This document shows, one piece after another, positions 49,569-62,392 of a DNA stretch of 64,000 bases. Positions within the stretch are counted from its first letter, which is position 1. The number at the start of each line of letters is the position of its first letter. The notes beneath the pieces are model-generated. The model worked only from the letters and a program-made list of their open reading frames with translations. It searched no databases and was not told where the DNA came from. The position numbers were made by a program, and so were the translations under genes. Source of the DNA: Bugula neritina (lineage: Eukaryota > Bryozoa > Gymnolaemata > Cheilostomatida > Bugulidae); the NCBI GenBank assembly GCA_964035545.1, contig OZ037772.1:5419733-5483732 (forward strand), read 5' to 3'.

Positions 49569-50429
49569 ACAAGGTATATTCTCTATTACATCTATTCAGC
49601 TCCATTTGGAAGGATTAGATTTTTTGGTTTGCCTGCTGCTCGGCATCCTGCATGTGACATTTGAACAGACATATTTACACAACCACTTATAGACTCTTTT
49701 CAGAGGTCCCTAATGTCCCCCCCTTTTACAGTTAAGAGTTTTGGTCTTCCAAAATAAAATCTGTTAGGCAAAATGGACTAATTGAACTCATTGTTGGAGT
49801 ATTAGTTACAGAGCAACACTCAGTGCCACTTTAACATGGCTTAGTAACCAAAATAGGATAAATGCTTTCAAGTTTATTTCAATCAAAATTATTCACGAGA
49901 AATTATTTTAAAAAGAGTGTTTATACCAAAATATCTATCTCCTAAAATGACAATTATATTGTATATAATTAAATTTTCAAGTACCAGCCAAATTGCAAAT
50001 TTTTAAAAAGTTTGCTCTTCATATACAAAAGTTCAACCTATTTACATTGAGAGGAAACAACTCGCTATTATATAGAGGATGCCAAAGACCTCTGAAACAT
50101 TATCATGTGCAGCTAAATAGTCTAAATATGTTGATAAAAAATTAATTTAGTTTTGTGCAGCCAATGAACTAGTAATGGACATGCATGTCCTAGAATTTGC
50201 ATACTTGCTAATTACGAATTGTGTGTTAGTATAATTATTAGTAGTGTGAAGGTCGGTAGTAACTTTTACTGTGTTATTAAATGTTATAAATAAACTATTA
50301 ACAGTGACTGAGAAAACACAAAAATGTTTCAACTGTCAATATATTTTATTATCTATCCGCAAATGATAATTAAACTATATTTATATAAAAGATTACTTGA
50401 CTAAATTATGATGAATACATTTTAGAACT

Positions 50430-52838
50430 TTATTCCAATAATTTGAGCCCAGAAATTTCTAACTCATAGATATTGAGAGACTTATTCACTTCAACAGCTG
50501 TTACTCTTACATATCTACCATACATTCTGGTACGACATGTAACCAGAAATATATCTGCAGGCTGTGGCTGTCCAGGAAGATAGTCACAGATCTCATCTTC
50601 TGGTGGATCATCAAAGTTAGTGTCAGTTTCACCAACTGTTACTCTTACATTAGCCAGTCTTCTAATAACCCCTTTTAAAATTATTGAATGCGGTTGAATG
50701 ATCATCAACAAGTACCTCAAACAAAATAATAAAAGAAACTCAATGTCTTTTACTCCTTATCACATTTATATTACTTATATTTGACAGTTACTTTATTACT
50801 CAGACATCTCAAACTGGCATTTTCTGTCATGTATGTTATGCCACGTCATAACATGTGATTACCTTTGGTCACATTTCACCGCCACAGTAGCAGAAAAACC
50901 CACACTTAAGTTTATAGTCGCTCTCCCTGTGAGAAACCTCTGATGGAAATAATTTTGTTAAAGCAGGCTAAAGAATTATTTAAACGAGGCACGGGAGCAA
51001 TTATAACTGCATGAATGCTCCTTCTAACGTTACCAATGGCCTATGTCAGGGCTTGAAGCATGATCTCGTATTTAGTATAGTAAGGCATACAAATGCCCTA
51101 ACCTCTAGACCACAGCTGCTCGATCTATGTGTCATGTTTAAAATGTGACATGAGTGAGTTATAAAACATTCCCTCTGGGACCAGTCAGATGTGCCATATG
51201 TGTCATATATCATGTGTCATGTGTCATATATCATGTGTCATGGGTCATGTGTCATGTGTCATATATCATGTGTCATGTGTCATGTTTCAAACAAGATGTG
51301 TCACATGTCATGTGTCATATGTCATGTGTCACATTATATGACGTGTCATGTCACATGTGTCATGGTGGCCAATATAATATCCTTTACACATGCCATATTT
51401 TTTATGTGTAATACTCATGTAAAAGTGACAAAACTATTTTCTCACACTTTAATAATTATAAGACATTTATAGTTTTCTAATTCTGTAACACAGCAATTCT
51501 CAAAGAACCTGGATTCGGGTGTTCAGATCTGTTCCAGATTTTGACACCATACACAAAGTGATCAGTGAGAAGATCTACTTGTATCCATGGAGACGGTTCC
51601 CATTTTGTGTGGACCATACTATCATACTCAGAAATATCCCATTGAGATGGAAGATAAATCCCATCAATAGCCTGACCACCGTCAAAGTTTCTAAGCTTAG
51701 TAGATAGAGCGACGGATTTTCCTGTAGTAAACATTCATAGCAACAAACATTGACATCACTTGACATTTTTAATAAATTTTAAGAGTTTCAACTATAATTG
51801 TTAAACAGCTTGAGCTATATTTGCTAATATTTTTAGTTTTGGAATTTTCAGGAATCATGCAGGCCATAAAGTACATAACTAAATTAAACTTTTCAACACT
51901 TTTTACTATTGTAGCAAACCAGTTTTTAGCCTTTATCATATTCAAAATGTTACCTTTAAAGTTGAAGCAAATATTTTTTTAAACAAATTTAACAAACTGC
52001 ATAGAACAAAGCTTCTCTCACCTCTAGCAAGCAGTGTTGAGAACTCATAAACCCGAGTGTCGTCAGAGTGAATCTGTTTGACAGATGTCGTGTTCTCGGT
52101 GTCAGTGGAGTTGACAATCACACTCGGTGTTTCTGACATCTTGCAGGTGCTTGTAGCTCTATCATATGACACAGCAGCACATGATTGGTTGATTGCACAA
52201 ACAACCAAGCAGTGCCTGTGAGTGGGAAGGTATTTTATGGTGTGCATCTCCAAGATGGATGAATAGTTTTGGTTGGTATACACATCAGTTGCTGGAACAG
52301 ACATAGCCAATAATGTTTATATATTTAGTGTTACCAATTTTTCTAATAATCAGACAAGTACTAACTTGATATAGTAAAATATAGTTTAATCTTACCCAGA
52401 GCAACAATTTGCAAACAAAATAAAAAATTGCTATGCAATATGGCAAACCCGATGCCTTTAAAAAATTTATAATTCTATGTTTTAAAATTATATCAGAATT
52501 ATGCAGTATCAAAAAAAAACTCTGCATGCATAATATATAAAATATATGATATAATATAAAAACAGTTTTTGTATTACTTAAAAGCATCAACTAAACAAGT
52601 TTGAAATACAATGAATTATTCAGCAAAGATGCTAGTAGAGCTTTGAACACTTGTCAGTGGTATACACATTAAATGACTTGGTAAATATATAGGGCGACAG
52701 TTTTTTTTTTAGTTTTTATAAAAGTTTGATTTTGACTATATTTTTACATTACAAAATGAAGTAAACAAACTTACAGCATAAACAGTCAGCTTGAGCAACT
52801 AAAAGAACTAAAACCAGAATTACATTTATCCAAACCAT
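50430..52838 (-). CDS. Secreted PAN plus F5/8-type-C (fucolectin-like) protein, copy 5
   Basis: Exons 52775-52838, 52022-52291, 51509-51721 and 50430-50671, all phase 1, give 262 aa. The signal peptide is MVWINVILVLVLLVAQADC. The PAN module shows EMHTIKYLPTHRHCLVVC, NQSCAAVSYDRATSTCKM. The lectin-like fold has QAIDGIYLPSQWDISEYD, MVHTKWEPSPWIQVDLL, FVYGVKIWNRSEHPNPG, then RLANVRVTVGETDTNFDD, CDYLPGQPQPADIF (a two-residue insertion), CRTRMYGRYVRV and LNIYELEISGLK. The H/R/R sugar-contact positions are kept. The stop TAA lies inside AATAAA (50434-50429). This is the most upstream gene of the minus-strand array; about 3 kb separates it from the start of the TRIM-like gene on the other strand. 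Confidence 0.82.
50907..51122 (-). mobile_element. tRNA-derived SINE copy in lectin-like copy 5 intron 3
   Basis: Minus-strand reading: head 'gcagctgtggtctagaggtt', 'caagccctgacataggccat', 'ggtaacgttagaaggagcat' and 'cctcgtttaaataattcttt', ending near 'tcacagggagagcgactata'. It matches the copies at 11672 and 12768 end to end. Confidence 0.8.
51190..51366. repeat. GTCATRT minisatellite in lectin-like intron 3 (copy 5)
   Basis: Units of 'tcatatatcatgtgtcatgt' type over about 175 bp, as in copy 1 intron 3. Confidence 0.85.
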
Positions 52839-53599
52839 TATAACTGCGTAGCTCTAGTAGCAGTGTTGATCGGAAACTATTTAGACTTACATCTATCATC
52901 ATGGCTGTTTTGATAGCTTTATAAGCAACATTATTATTTATTTAATTTCAACAGTCAATGAATACTTGAGAATCAGCAGTAGAATGTTTGAGGACGTAAT
53001 ATTTGAATGCATCAAGGGATTATTGACTTTTACCTTCTACAAATTCTGTGAATCCTCATGAATCACTGAGTAAACTGTGGTTCAACGTTACTCCCAGTTG
53101 AGTATTTGATAGTTCTATAGGTTCATGAACTCATGAATTAAACATCATAACTTTGATAATGAAATAGAGTCTTTTAACATATTAGTAAAGCAGCAAATAA
53201 CTAAAAGCTATGAGGAGAGGTCCAACAGCAACATAGTTTATTATCCCCCCAGCACATGTGTAGATAGTTTGTTTGCGATTTGCTCTTTATCAATGTTAAA
53301 AAAAGTTTATATAAGATCTATGTTCTGCACATAAAGATTTAATATTTATTATCCAACATAATGCATAACCTACATGTAGACTAAAGACTTGTGCTCGTTG
53401 ACTTGGTTTTTTTTATAAATATTTGGTTCAACTGACAGATGTTATCAAATTTGTTGCTACAGCTAGACAATGATTAGGCAAGTAAACTTTCTTAACTCAT
53501 TATATTGTTATAGCAGGTACAACTATATATAGATGTTTAAATGACTTTGGAAATCTTACAGTTATTCAATTAGATACAATTAAAGGCTGTTCTTTTGTG

Positions 53600-53710
53600 T
53601 ATAGTAGCCTTGATATATCTTCAGATGATGGGTCTTTTAGTGATAATGTGGTGGTTACACCAGTTCACACCTATAAAGGTATCACATATGCTGGGAGTAA
53701 AATAATATAG
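53600..53710 (+). pseudogene. Fragment of a third TRIM-like propeller exon
   Basis: The frame reads VHTYKGITYAGSKII and then TAG. VHTYKGVTYAG is the first blade motif of both TRIM-like genes in the window (2.9 and 62.6 kb). The DNA match covers about 40 bp well and then ends. Upstream codons (SSDDGSFSDNVVVTP) look like the linker. It is a broken remnant between the lectin-like array and the intact-length TRIM-like locus. Confidence 0.6.
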
Positions 53711-55860
53711 TTTTTGAAGAACCAAATCAAATAAGAATGCTAGCTAGTAGCATATACGTGAAATAAAAAAAGCATTCAACTATTCAGGGTTTAGTTGCCA
53801 GTCAGTGATTGGATGATAGCTGGACGCAAAATGAACACATCACAAAAATAGACCCCTGCTTTCAGAAATCAGACAGTTGGAGCGCATCACACTACTATTC
53901 TTTATTCAGTCGACAAAATCAATTACTCTGCTATGTGAACTTCTACATGTTTTAATTTTCTACTTGACAGTGGACAGTGGACAGACTATAACCACGACAT
54001 CTGCCATAACTTTACAAGCACTATTTTTTATTTATTATTAACAAACCGATTCTTGAACTGCTGAATTATATACCGGAATATCCAATCTATTGTGCTTTGT
54101 ATCAAATATATACAATATACTTCTATTTACATTATTCTGTAAGCTTTATATAAAACTTTTTATTGGTGCATGGTGGCTAGATAGATATTATGGACATTTA
54201 AATTTGCAAAATTTTCTTTAAATTTCTTAATATTTTCTATCTTGACTAAACTTTTGTTATTTGCAATAATCAAATTAATTGTATGTGTTTGCTGCTTTAA
54301 ACATTACTAATGCATCAAATTTTCTTAATAGTTATTATATGAAGAAATTGCGGTGTTATATGCAGTGAGTTGCGTTTGATATGAAGCCGCATGTTTCCAG
54401 TTATGATATGATATGATATTATGCATGATGTAATTTTCATAATGAGAAATGGCACATTATTTCCTTACATTATTCTTTTACAATAAGCAGATCCTTCGTT
54501 AAACATATGATTACTTTTTCTTAAATAGCTTATTTTTCGTCTAATAAGTTCAAGTTCAAAATTTCAATCAGTTTTTTTTAAATATTTTCAAACTTTAAGG
54601 CTTTTTTATATAAATATCAAATACCTATTGTATATAGTATATAAGCTAAAAAGCTCTTGCTAAAAAATATCTGGCGGCTGTTGAGTATTTTCCTGAATAT
54701 TGCTGATATTTCTACAAAACCAAATTACTCTCAACACGCAAAAAAGCAAAGAACTTTCTACAAAGCATTTTTGCTCAGAAATATTCTTTTTCAGTAAATC
54801 ATTATTTGAAATTTGACTGCAAGATATTAAAGGAAAAAATCAAACCTAAACATGGCTCTGCTGCATGCAACAAATTAACTTTTGCCTGAAATTTGGTCAA
54901 CCATCACATTCTGCTTACCAAAACTTCTTTATATAACTCTACAACTTCAAATTTGTTTTATGATGTATGAAAACTATCAAATTGACATGGTATATATCAA
55001 TATATTACTTTAGTAAGTTATTTATATTTTGGTTCAAAATATTAGTCATTATTTGAAATTTAAATGTATTTTATTAAAAAAGAGAAGCCAACACAGGATC
55101 TTGCTGTATGCAAGAAGTTACATTTTAGTAAAGTTTTGCCGACCATCACAAAAGTTCTTAACAATTTTTTACAAAGTTAACTTGAAATTGCTAGAATGTT
55201 ATAACTCAAGCTCTGCATACCATATTATACAGTATATAATGTATTGCTTTATTATAGCTTATTGCATGCCTCTTGCAACCTTCCGTCTTTACTAGTATAA
55301 ACATATTGTACGCAATATGGTTACTATAGTAATTAGATTTATAGAATGTGATTAGTTATCTATCATATTATTGTAGGTCAGAGTGGTTTAAGCAACGTGT
55401 GAAGGACTATATTTAGTCTGAGTAGTTATGGCAATACCAGGAGACATGTTCTGTCTTTAATAGTCAACACTATTACATGCCACATCAGCTACAATATTCA
55501 TGTATTTTAACTCAACATATATAAGCAACACTTTATGGAGCTGGTCACATGTTGTAATACTAAACAACAGTAGAAATAATAAATGTATGTGAGTGAGCGT
55601 TACTAGTAAGTCTCTCTCTCTTTCATTGGTAAAATAAATCAATAGTAATCAATAGTTAGCAAACAATGAATTTCCATGTATACAATAATCTATGATTGCT
55701 ACGAATAAACCTATAGAATATATCTACTACTATGATTGGACACACAAAAACGAAGTTAATAACTCCATTCTAATTGGAATTTTCAGTTCCTTACAATTAG
55801 TCATGAGCTGTTTATTAAGGCGCAGTTTTGTTTAAAAATAAATTGTTGTAGCGTTCAGAG
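53711..55860. other. Intergenic, nothing recognised
   Basis: AT-rich sequence with no supported exon or repeat family. The TRIM-like promoter should lie near its 3' edge. Confidence 0.45.
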
Positions 55861-58397
55861 CAGTGTGTGTACGCAGCAGAACAATTATTGATCACAAGAT
55901 ACAGGTAATCAGTCTATAACTATTTTATTAATTTGAATTGTCACTTTTCATTTACACTGATTGCTAATTTATTTAAAACTAAATACATTTATCCTATTCC
56001 AAGTATTATTGTTCATGCAGTTGAATAACAAAACAATTTTAGTTTTTATACATTTTATCATACGGGCAGCTAGCTACTTCAAATACTCTGGGTGACATGT
56101 AGTACCTGTTAGGGATTTTCATATGTGTATTGTTGTAAGAGCTGCAGTTACAGTAAAGAAGTTTGCACTATATAGTAGTATAATATGTTACATAATATGT
56201 ATAATGTGCATTGGATACTATGCTTCTCATGTATAATATGTTATTCGATAATAAATGCATGCTATTGCACTTGTGTTCTAATATGAAATAATAATAGCAC
56301 ATTCACTATTTTCTTTGTAGGACGAAATGGCATCTAAAACACAAAAAATGGTGAGATGTACTATTTGTTTATCTAAACTCAAGTTAGAGGAATGTAAGGC
56401 ACTACCTTGTACCCACCCACACTGTGACAAGTGTTTGAATGAATTCTACGGAAGGCTAAAAGCTCTTAAATGTGGAATATGTCGGTAGGTGAATAATATC
56501 ATAATAACTTAATAATATAATTATATGTTTTATAGTATTATATATTTTATAATAATGTTTATCAATCATATCATGGTTCATGCTATGTACAGTAGATATC
56601 CCAATTTATATAATATTAACAAGTAGAATAAGCCGATATTGGCATATTTGTATTGCAAGATGTTGTATTATACAAATTTTAATATTCAGTATATATAATT
56701 ATACAATCAGGTGCTTTACGTAGATATGGTATTGTAACATTTGTTTTTAAAGTGACCACCATTGTATTTGAGGTCATTGGAGTAGTGTTCCAATGATTTC
56801 AGTGCTTAATACAGAAAGCAATCTTTTCTATCACAACGCCCAATGAAGATTTGTTACATTTGAGTTCATGATTTAGCAAGAAAAGCGGGTCTCGGCTTTT
56901 ATTTTGTTGTAAATTTTAATTATTGCTCAAGTTCACTTGTTCACAGTGTAATAAAGTCATCAGTAAGGAGATTAGGTTGAAAATTAAATTTATTGTTTGG
57001 ATATGGAGATAGTTTATTGTCGGTTTTTCAAAACCTGCCATATTTTCAGGTGGTCAATAATTTAGATTCAGGACAATTGATGAATGTAATGATATGAGGA
57101 ATTTTTAAAAAAATAGCTTTGTTTTCAATGTTTTTAAAACTAGTTAAGCTTTTGTGTTTTGGTGAAGTGGCAAAATACAAGACACAAGAAGCACAAGGAA
57201 ATTGCACCCAATAAATTTATTGATACATATCATATAACTCTTTTATCTCTTGATTTTATTGCTTTAAGTTTTGATTGCATAACCAAGCTCGACAACCCAG
57301 TATAGCTATGGTTTGAGTCAAGTATGTTTTATAATCAGCTAGAGCAGAACCACAACAATAATAGTTTGAGTTGCCACATAATTTATTATATACAGTCTGC
57401 TATGTAATATAATATATCTTATAATCAGGTGCTACAAATAGATTCGTAAAATTTGTGTTACTGTGACATAATATGTAGGAATTGAGTGACAGTACGGCAG
57501 CTTTCAGATGAGTTGTAATATATCCTATACAGAAACCTATAGTTTGTTTTACTGTGAAGTCAACCAGGATAGTGTATGTCACTATGACATGATACTATGA
57601 TCAAAGTGTAGGGATAGATACAGATATAAGCTGTATATCATAAATTATTTATAAAAAAAAGAGGAAACACAGTTAGATAATTGACTGAATGTTGAGCAGC
57701 AAGCTTTATTATTAAATGCTGAAGTCAAAGTATTTACATATATTCAGGTTGTCAATGGAGACATTTAAATCAAAAGTTAGTGAGTTCAAGTTCCCCAGTG
57801 TAATATATTAGATATCATTGGTGCATATCAATGAGATGTAATGCCTAACTAAACATGCTTTGTTATTAAACTGTGTGAATGCTTTTTAGAATTAACTTAG
57901 CATTTATAGTTATAGAAAGTTGTGAGAATAGAGAAGAACTAAAAAATAAAGCACTGAGATTTGTACACAATTGTTTAATTGTTTTTGTACAATTGAGTTC
58001 CTCTGTTTTTTTACTCTATTATTTTTGTAAATAGATTGGACAATAAAACCTTTTTTCAGTAATTATGTATAGATCGAGTCAAATCGATTTTATCAAAATA
58101 ACTTAAAACAATAAAAAGACGTATTTTGCAAAGCTAAGACTGAGTGCTGGTAGTGTTCAATAAATGCACTCCGTATTGATTCTATTTTATAATGATGTAT
58201 AAATTCAAGTTTACATGATCAGCAATTATAATATATCATGGTGCCAGTATTATAAAAAGATGCATGCCATTTATTATGTTGAGATGTGCAAAATTGGGAG
58301 TGACCATTGTTTTCAAAAGACGTTGAGAAATTTTTGTTCAGTCGTCAGCTATAGTTATTCTACAGTGACTTATAGATTGCAGCATTGTTTCCCCTTT

Positions 58398-58500
58398 AAT
58401 ATACATAATAAAAAAACTTTGCCCCTACTGCAATCTTGCAAGCAGGGACGCTAACCAGTTACAACACAGGGGTCACTGGGTAAACTCAACTCTGCAACAT
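58398..58500 (-). mobile_element. SINE-like copy in TRIM-like intron
   Basis: Minus strand: 'ctgtgttgtaactggttagc' as A-box-like head and 'tgcaagattgcagtaggggc'. It shares 'gttgagtttacccagtgac' with the copies in IAP intron 1. Confidence 0.5.
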
Positions 58501-58867
58501 AATCAAAAGAGATTGCACACAGTTAATATGTAAAGATCCAGCATCATATTTTTTTCCTCATAAACACTTGATGACACATTGTGTATCCCATATTAAAATA
58601 TTCAAATACATCTTAGCTGTTATATATTATATTCTAAAGAATATTTGAAAGTTTTTAGGCACAGGGGGGATTGTTTTAAAAACAATTTTGAATTAATTCA
58701 AAATTTTTGATTGCATGCTGATAAAAATTTTGGTAGGCTGTTGAGGCAGTGCAGTATTTTAGAGATATAATATTAAATATTAGTTTTATGATTTCATTGC
58801 ATGCTATTCATAGCGGCTGCAACACACAGCCAGAGTTTTGTTGAGTAAGTGGTATTGAATAACTATA

Positions 58868-58935
58868 AGAGTAGCCATGGTCTAGTGTTTGGAGTTTTGC
58901 CCTAGTGTGTAGTAGGTCTCGAATCATGGGTCTAA
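58868..58935 (+). mobile_element. SINE tRNA-like head fragment
   Basis: 'gtagccatggtctagtgttt' followed by 'ggtctcgaatcatgggtct' is the head of the 11672 family. It ends in a poly(A)-like run. Confidence 0.55.
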
Positions 58936-59663
58936 TTAAAAAAAAATTGTAAACACAAGGGCAGATATTTCAAGACAAGCAGGAATTTTAATCATCAATA
59001 ATAAAACTAACAACATGCAGATGGTAATTTACTATACCTTGTTGTACCATAACAAAACTTATACAGCATATAATGTGTATTCACCATGAGTGTTACAGAC
59101 AAGTGTTCAATACAACACCTGATAAGTTGCCAACAGCAGACCAGATGAAACAGATAGACAAGTCTATACTCTGTGAAGTCTGTACAAAGTCAGGAGTAAA
59201 TAATACACCTGCTCTGGTGTATTGTTTAGTTTGTTCCAAATTGTACTGTGCTAAACATGTCATTGTAAGTTAACACTCTGTAATTTTTAGCTGTTCGTTT
59301 GCATGCACTCTTGTGCATATAGTTTCATTTTTCTTGAGTAAATTAACCATCAATATTAGGCTAAAATATTTTAAAGCCAAATTCTTTGGGGCTTTGACAA
59401 TATTGTTTAAAAATATCTTTTTAGTTTCGCAACAAAAATTCTATTTAGGCTAATAATATATTTTAGAATATTTAATTGAGCCTTACCAATTTTGCTTTAT
59501 TTCCTTACTTGAAACTGTTTTTTGCACTGAAATCCTCACATATTATGCTGATCAAGGATTGATGCATCATCCCATAATTGTTTATATACTCGGTGAAATC
59601 TATGATCAGAGACAAACTTTGAAGAACACTTGTTACGCTATGATTCTTATTGCATTAGATTGT

Positions 59664-59706
59664 GAGAAATAAATAAATAAATAAATCAATCAATCAATCA
59701 ATCAAT
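59664..59706. repeat. (AAAT)n/(CAAT)n microsatellite
   Basis: Tetranucleotide 'aaat' units pass into 'caat' units inside a TRIM-like intron. Confidence 0.9.
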
Positions 59707-60779
59707 CATGGACTATTATTACATTTGTACTCTAAATATTAATAGATTGTGAAAAATTAGCTGCTGTAATGTATACATGAAACTTTATATATAATAGGCT
59801 ATCATTACTAAACCAGAAAATCTTTATATATATGTGTTATAGGATCATGATCTTGAGTCATTCTAGACTTAGCGTGACAGAGTACAAAGCTTGTGCTGCT
59901 AAGTTAGAGAAGAGAATGTGTGAGACACATGCAGACGTAGAGTATACTTTGGGTTGTGAAGTCTGTCTCAAACTAATGTGTAATCAGTGTGTATGTGAAG
60001 ATGTTGCATGTACCGATGGTAAGTGCTGGTTTGTCTTCATTACTTATATACTGTGTATATTATGTGATTCAGGTAAACCACAGTTTTTACATTACTTGCT
60101 AACTGTTTCAGGTACATCACAACATACATTACTTACATTGAAAGATTTGACAACGCAGCTGGTAGAAGTCTCAAAGTTGAAGACCCGAGAAAACGCCTTT
60201 TTCAATTATTACAAACAGATTGCTGAAAGCATTGATGCATTCAGAACTGAAACCAAGAATTTGCTGGTTTTGCTATGGACACAGCGTGATGCATGATCAG
60301 GTGATTACATCGAGTGTTTTAATTTGATAGTAATGAAGAAGATATAGTAACTGTGAGAGTTTATTTATATTTCCTTTTATAGACCCATCTAAATTTAAGA
60401 CACTCAGAAACTGCTTAAACCGTTACATCTTATTTTACATTTTTTATAAATGTATATTTAGCTAGCAGATATTAAGCGGAAGTATGACCAACTGGAGAAA
60501 GTCCTGGTGGAGAAGAGAGAAAAAACTGAGAGTCAAGCAGTGAACTTCATGTTAGAGGAAGTTTGGGTTAAATACTGTGAGCTGTATAACCACAGAACAG
60601 GAATAGAGGCTAAGTTAGACCAAAGTCATGAGGTTAGTTGTAGATTATAGATAGTATAAATGTTATGCTGTGTGCATCTGTGGCAGGTTGGCTATGTAAT
60701 GTGATTTGGTGTTTATAAAACATCTATAGATCATGTGCATGTAAGTTGAAGATGGAGAGTGAAACGAACAAGAATGGGA

Positions 60780-61000
60780 CAAATATAACATACCACACGA
60801 TATAATACCATAGGACACTGTATAGCACCATAGGACACTGTATATTACCATAGGACACTGCATAATACCATAGAACACTGTATAATACCATAGGACACTG
60901 TATAATACCATAGGACACTGTATAATATCATAGGACACTGTATAATACCATAGAACACTGTATAATACCATAGAACACTGTTAAATATCATAGGGTACAG
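60780..61000. repeat. 20-bp minisatellite in TRIM-like intron
   Basis: Unit 'ataccataggacactgtata' repeats about ten times with few changes. ORFs such as the MVLYSVLWYYT type are artefacts. Confidence 0.95.
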
Positions 61001-61920
61001 TATAATATTGTCTAAGACACTCTTTAAAATTATCAAAAATGCACTAATCTATAGAGCTGTCACATTGTCGGTATATATAATGATATTGTTAGGTTGACAT
61101 CATCAAGTCACATCATGACATGAAGAAGGAGATTGATAGACTGTTGACAGAAGAAATTCCTAAGTTGCTGGAGTTTGATGATATAACATCTCTGCGGGTC
61201 AAAGGTTAGTTTTATATGCTATCCAGGTTAGCTCCATATAATACTTCAAATGGAAAATAATATAAAACATATCCTTGAATGAGTGACATCATAATGTCAA
61301 TCTATATTACACCTTGTTCCTAGCCAATTTTGAGCAAAATTTTCAAATAAGTAAATTTTATCTTATTTCTTAGGTTCATACTAAATGCATTTAAACTACA
61401 TACCACATTATAATTATGACAATATCTTCATCTAGTTTTGCATTGTATGTCTTTCATCACAGGAGCTATTCTCTGTGTTATAACATATACTATATTTTTA
61501 ATGTAACAATACGTTGAATGTACTGAATAACTAAAGTATGTTCTTGAAAACAAAGTTTATGTTAATATTAATTAATATCTGCATTGTTAACACCGCATTA
61601 CACTGTGTATCCCAGTGTAGGATGAAGTCTTTTTTACTATAAGCCCAGCTTGTGAGATAAATAGTATCAGATTGATAATTCTCAGTGTCTGGCTTAAAAC
61701 AGCAAGTTGTTTATACCCGTAAGCTAAAATTAGGACTTTTCTCAACTATCTATAGACATGCAGACGTATACATTAGTTGTGCTCACTCTTGCTTTATAAT
61801 CACCAGCTTTAATGATAAGCATATCTTGATATATTATTACAGTGATATCACTGGAATAATATCTTAGATAATTATTTATTAATTGTATATAGTGAAGTAA
61901 ACTAACACTGTGTTTACTGT

Positions 61921-62056
61921 ATTGGTGCATGATGTATTTATGTGTGCGCATGTATGTGCAAATGTGTGCATAAGTGTGTATATGTCTGCATAAGTGAGTG
62001 CGTGTTTGTGTATGCACGCGTGCAGGCACATGTGTCTGTCTGTCTGTCTGTTTTAC
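61921..62056. repeat. TG/TGTGCA-rich low-complexity tract
   Basis: Mixed 'tgtgtgca', 'tgcataagtg' and (TCTG)n units. Non-coding. Confidence 0.8.
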
Positions 62057-62287
62057 AGCAAGAGGGGTGGTCACCTGCACCTGCCCTATAAACTTCCCTC
62101 AGCTATGTAGATTCATACAATTGTAAATTTGTTCTGCTTACTCATGTTGCAAATTCATAACATTTTATGGTGAATGTTCTGATATATGTAGTCATAGCTG
62201 AATTCAACTGCAACACCTTTTTTGGTTCAACTTTGTCTCCATTAAAAGTAAACTAAAAAAAGCAACTAATGATATCTGGTTTGTACA

Positions 62288-62306
62288 CATATATATATAT
62301 ATATAT

Positions 62307-62390
<84 letters not shown>
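62288..62390. repeat. (TA)n microsatellite
   Basis: TA tract in the intron before the propeller exon at 62462, the same relative position as the tract at 2526 in the left paralog. Confidence 0.95.

Positions 62391-62392
<2 letters not shown>

Noticed and set aside
60663-61036. Repeated MVLYSVLWYYT ORFs on the minus strand
   Set aside because: Translation of the 20-bp minisatellite in a TRIM-like intron.
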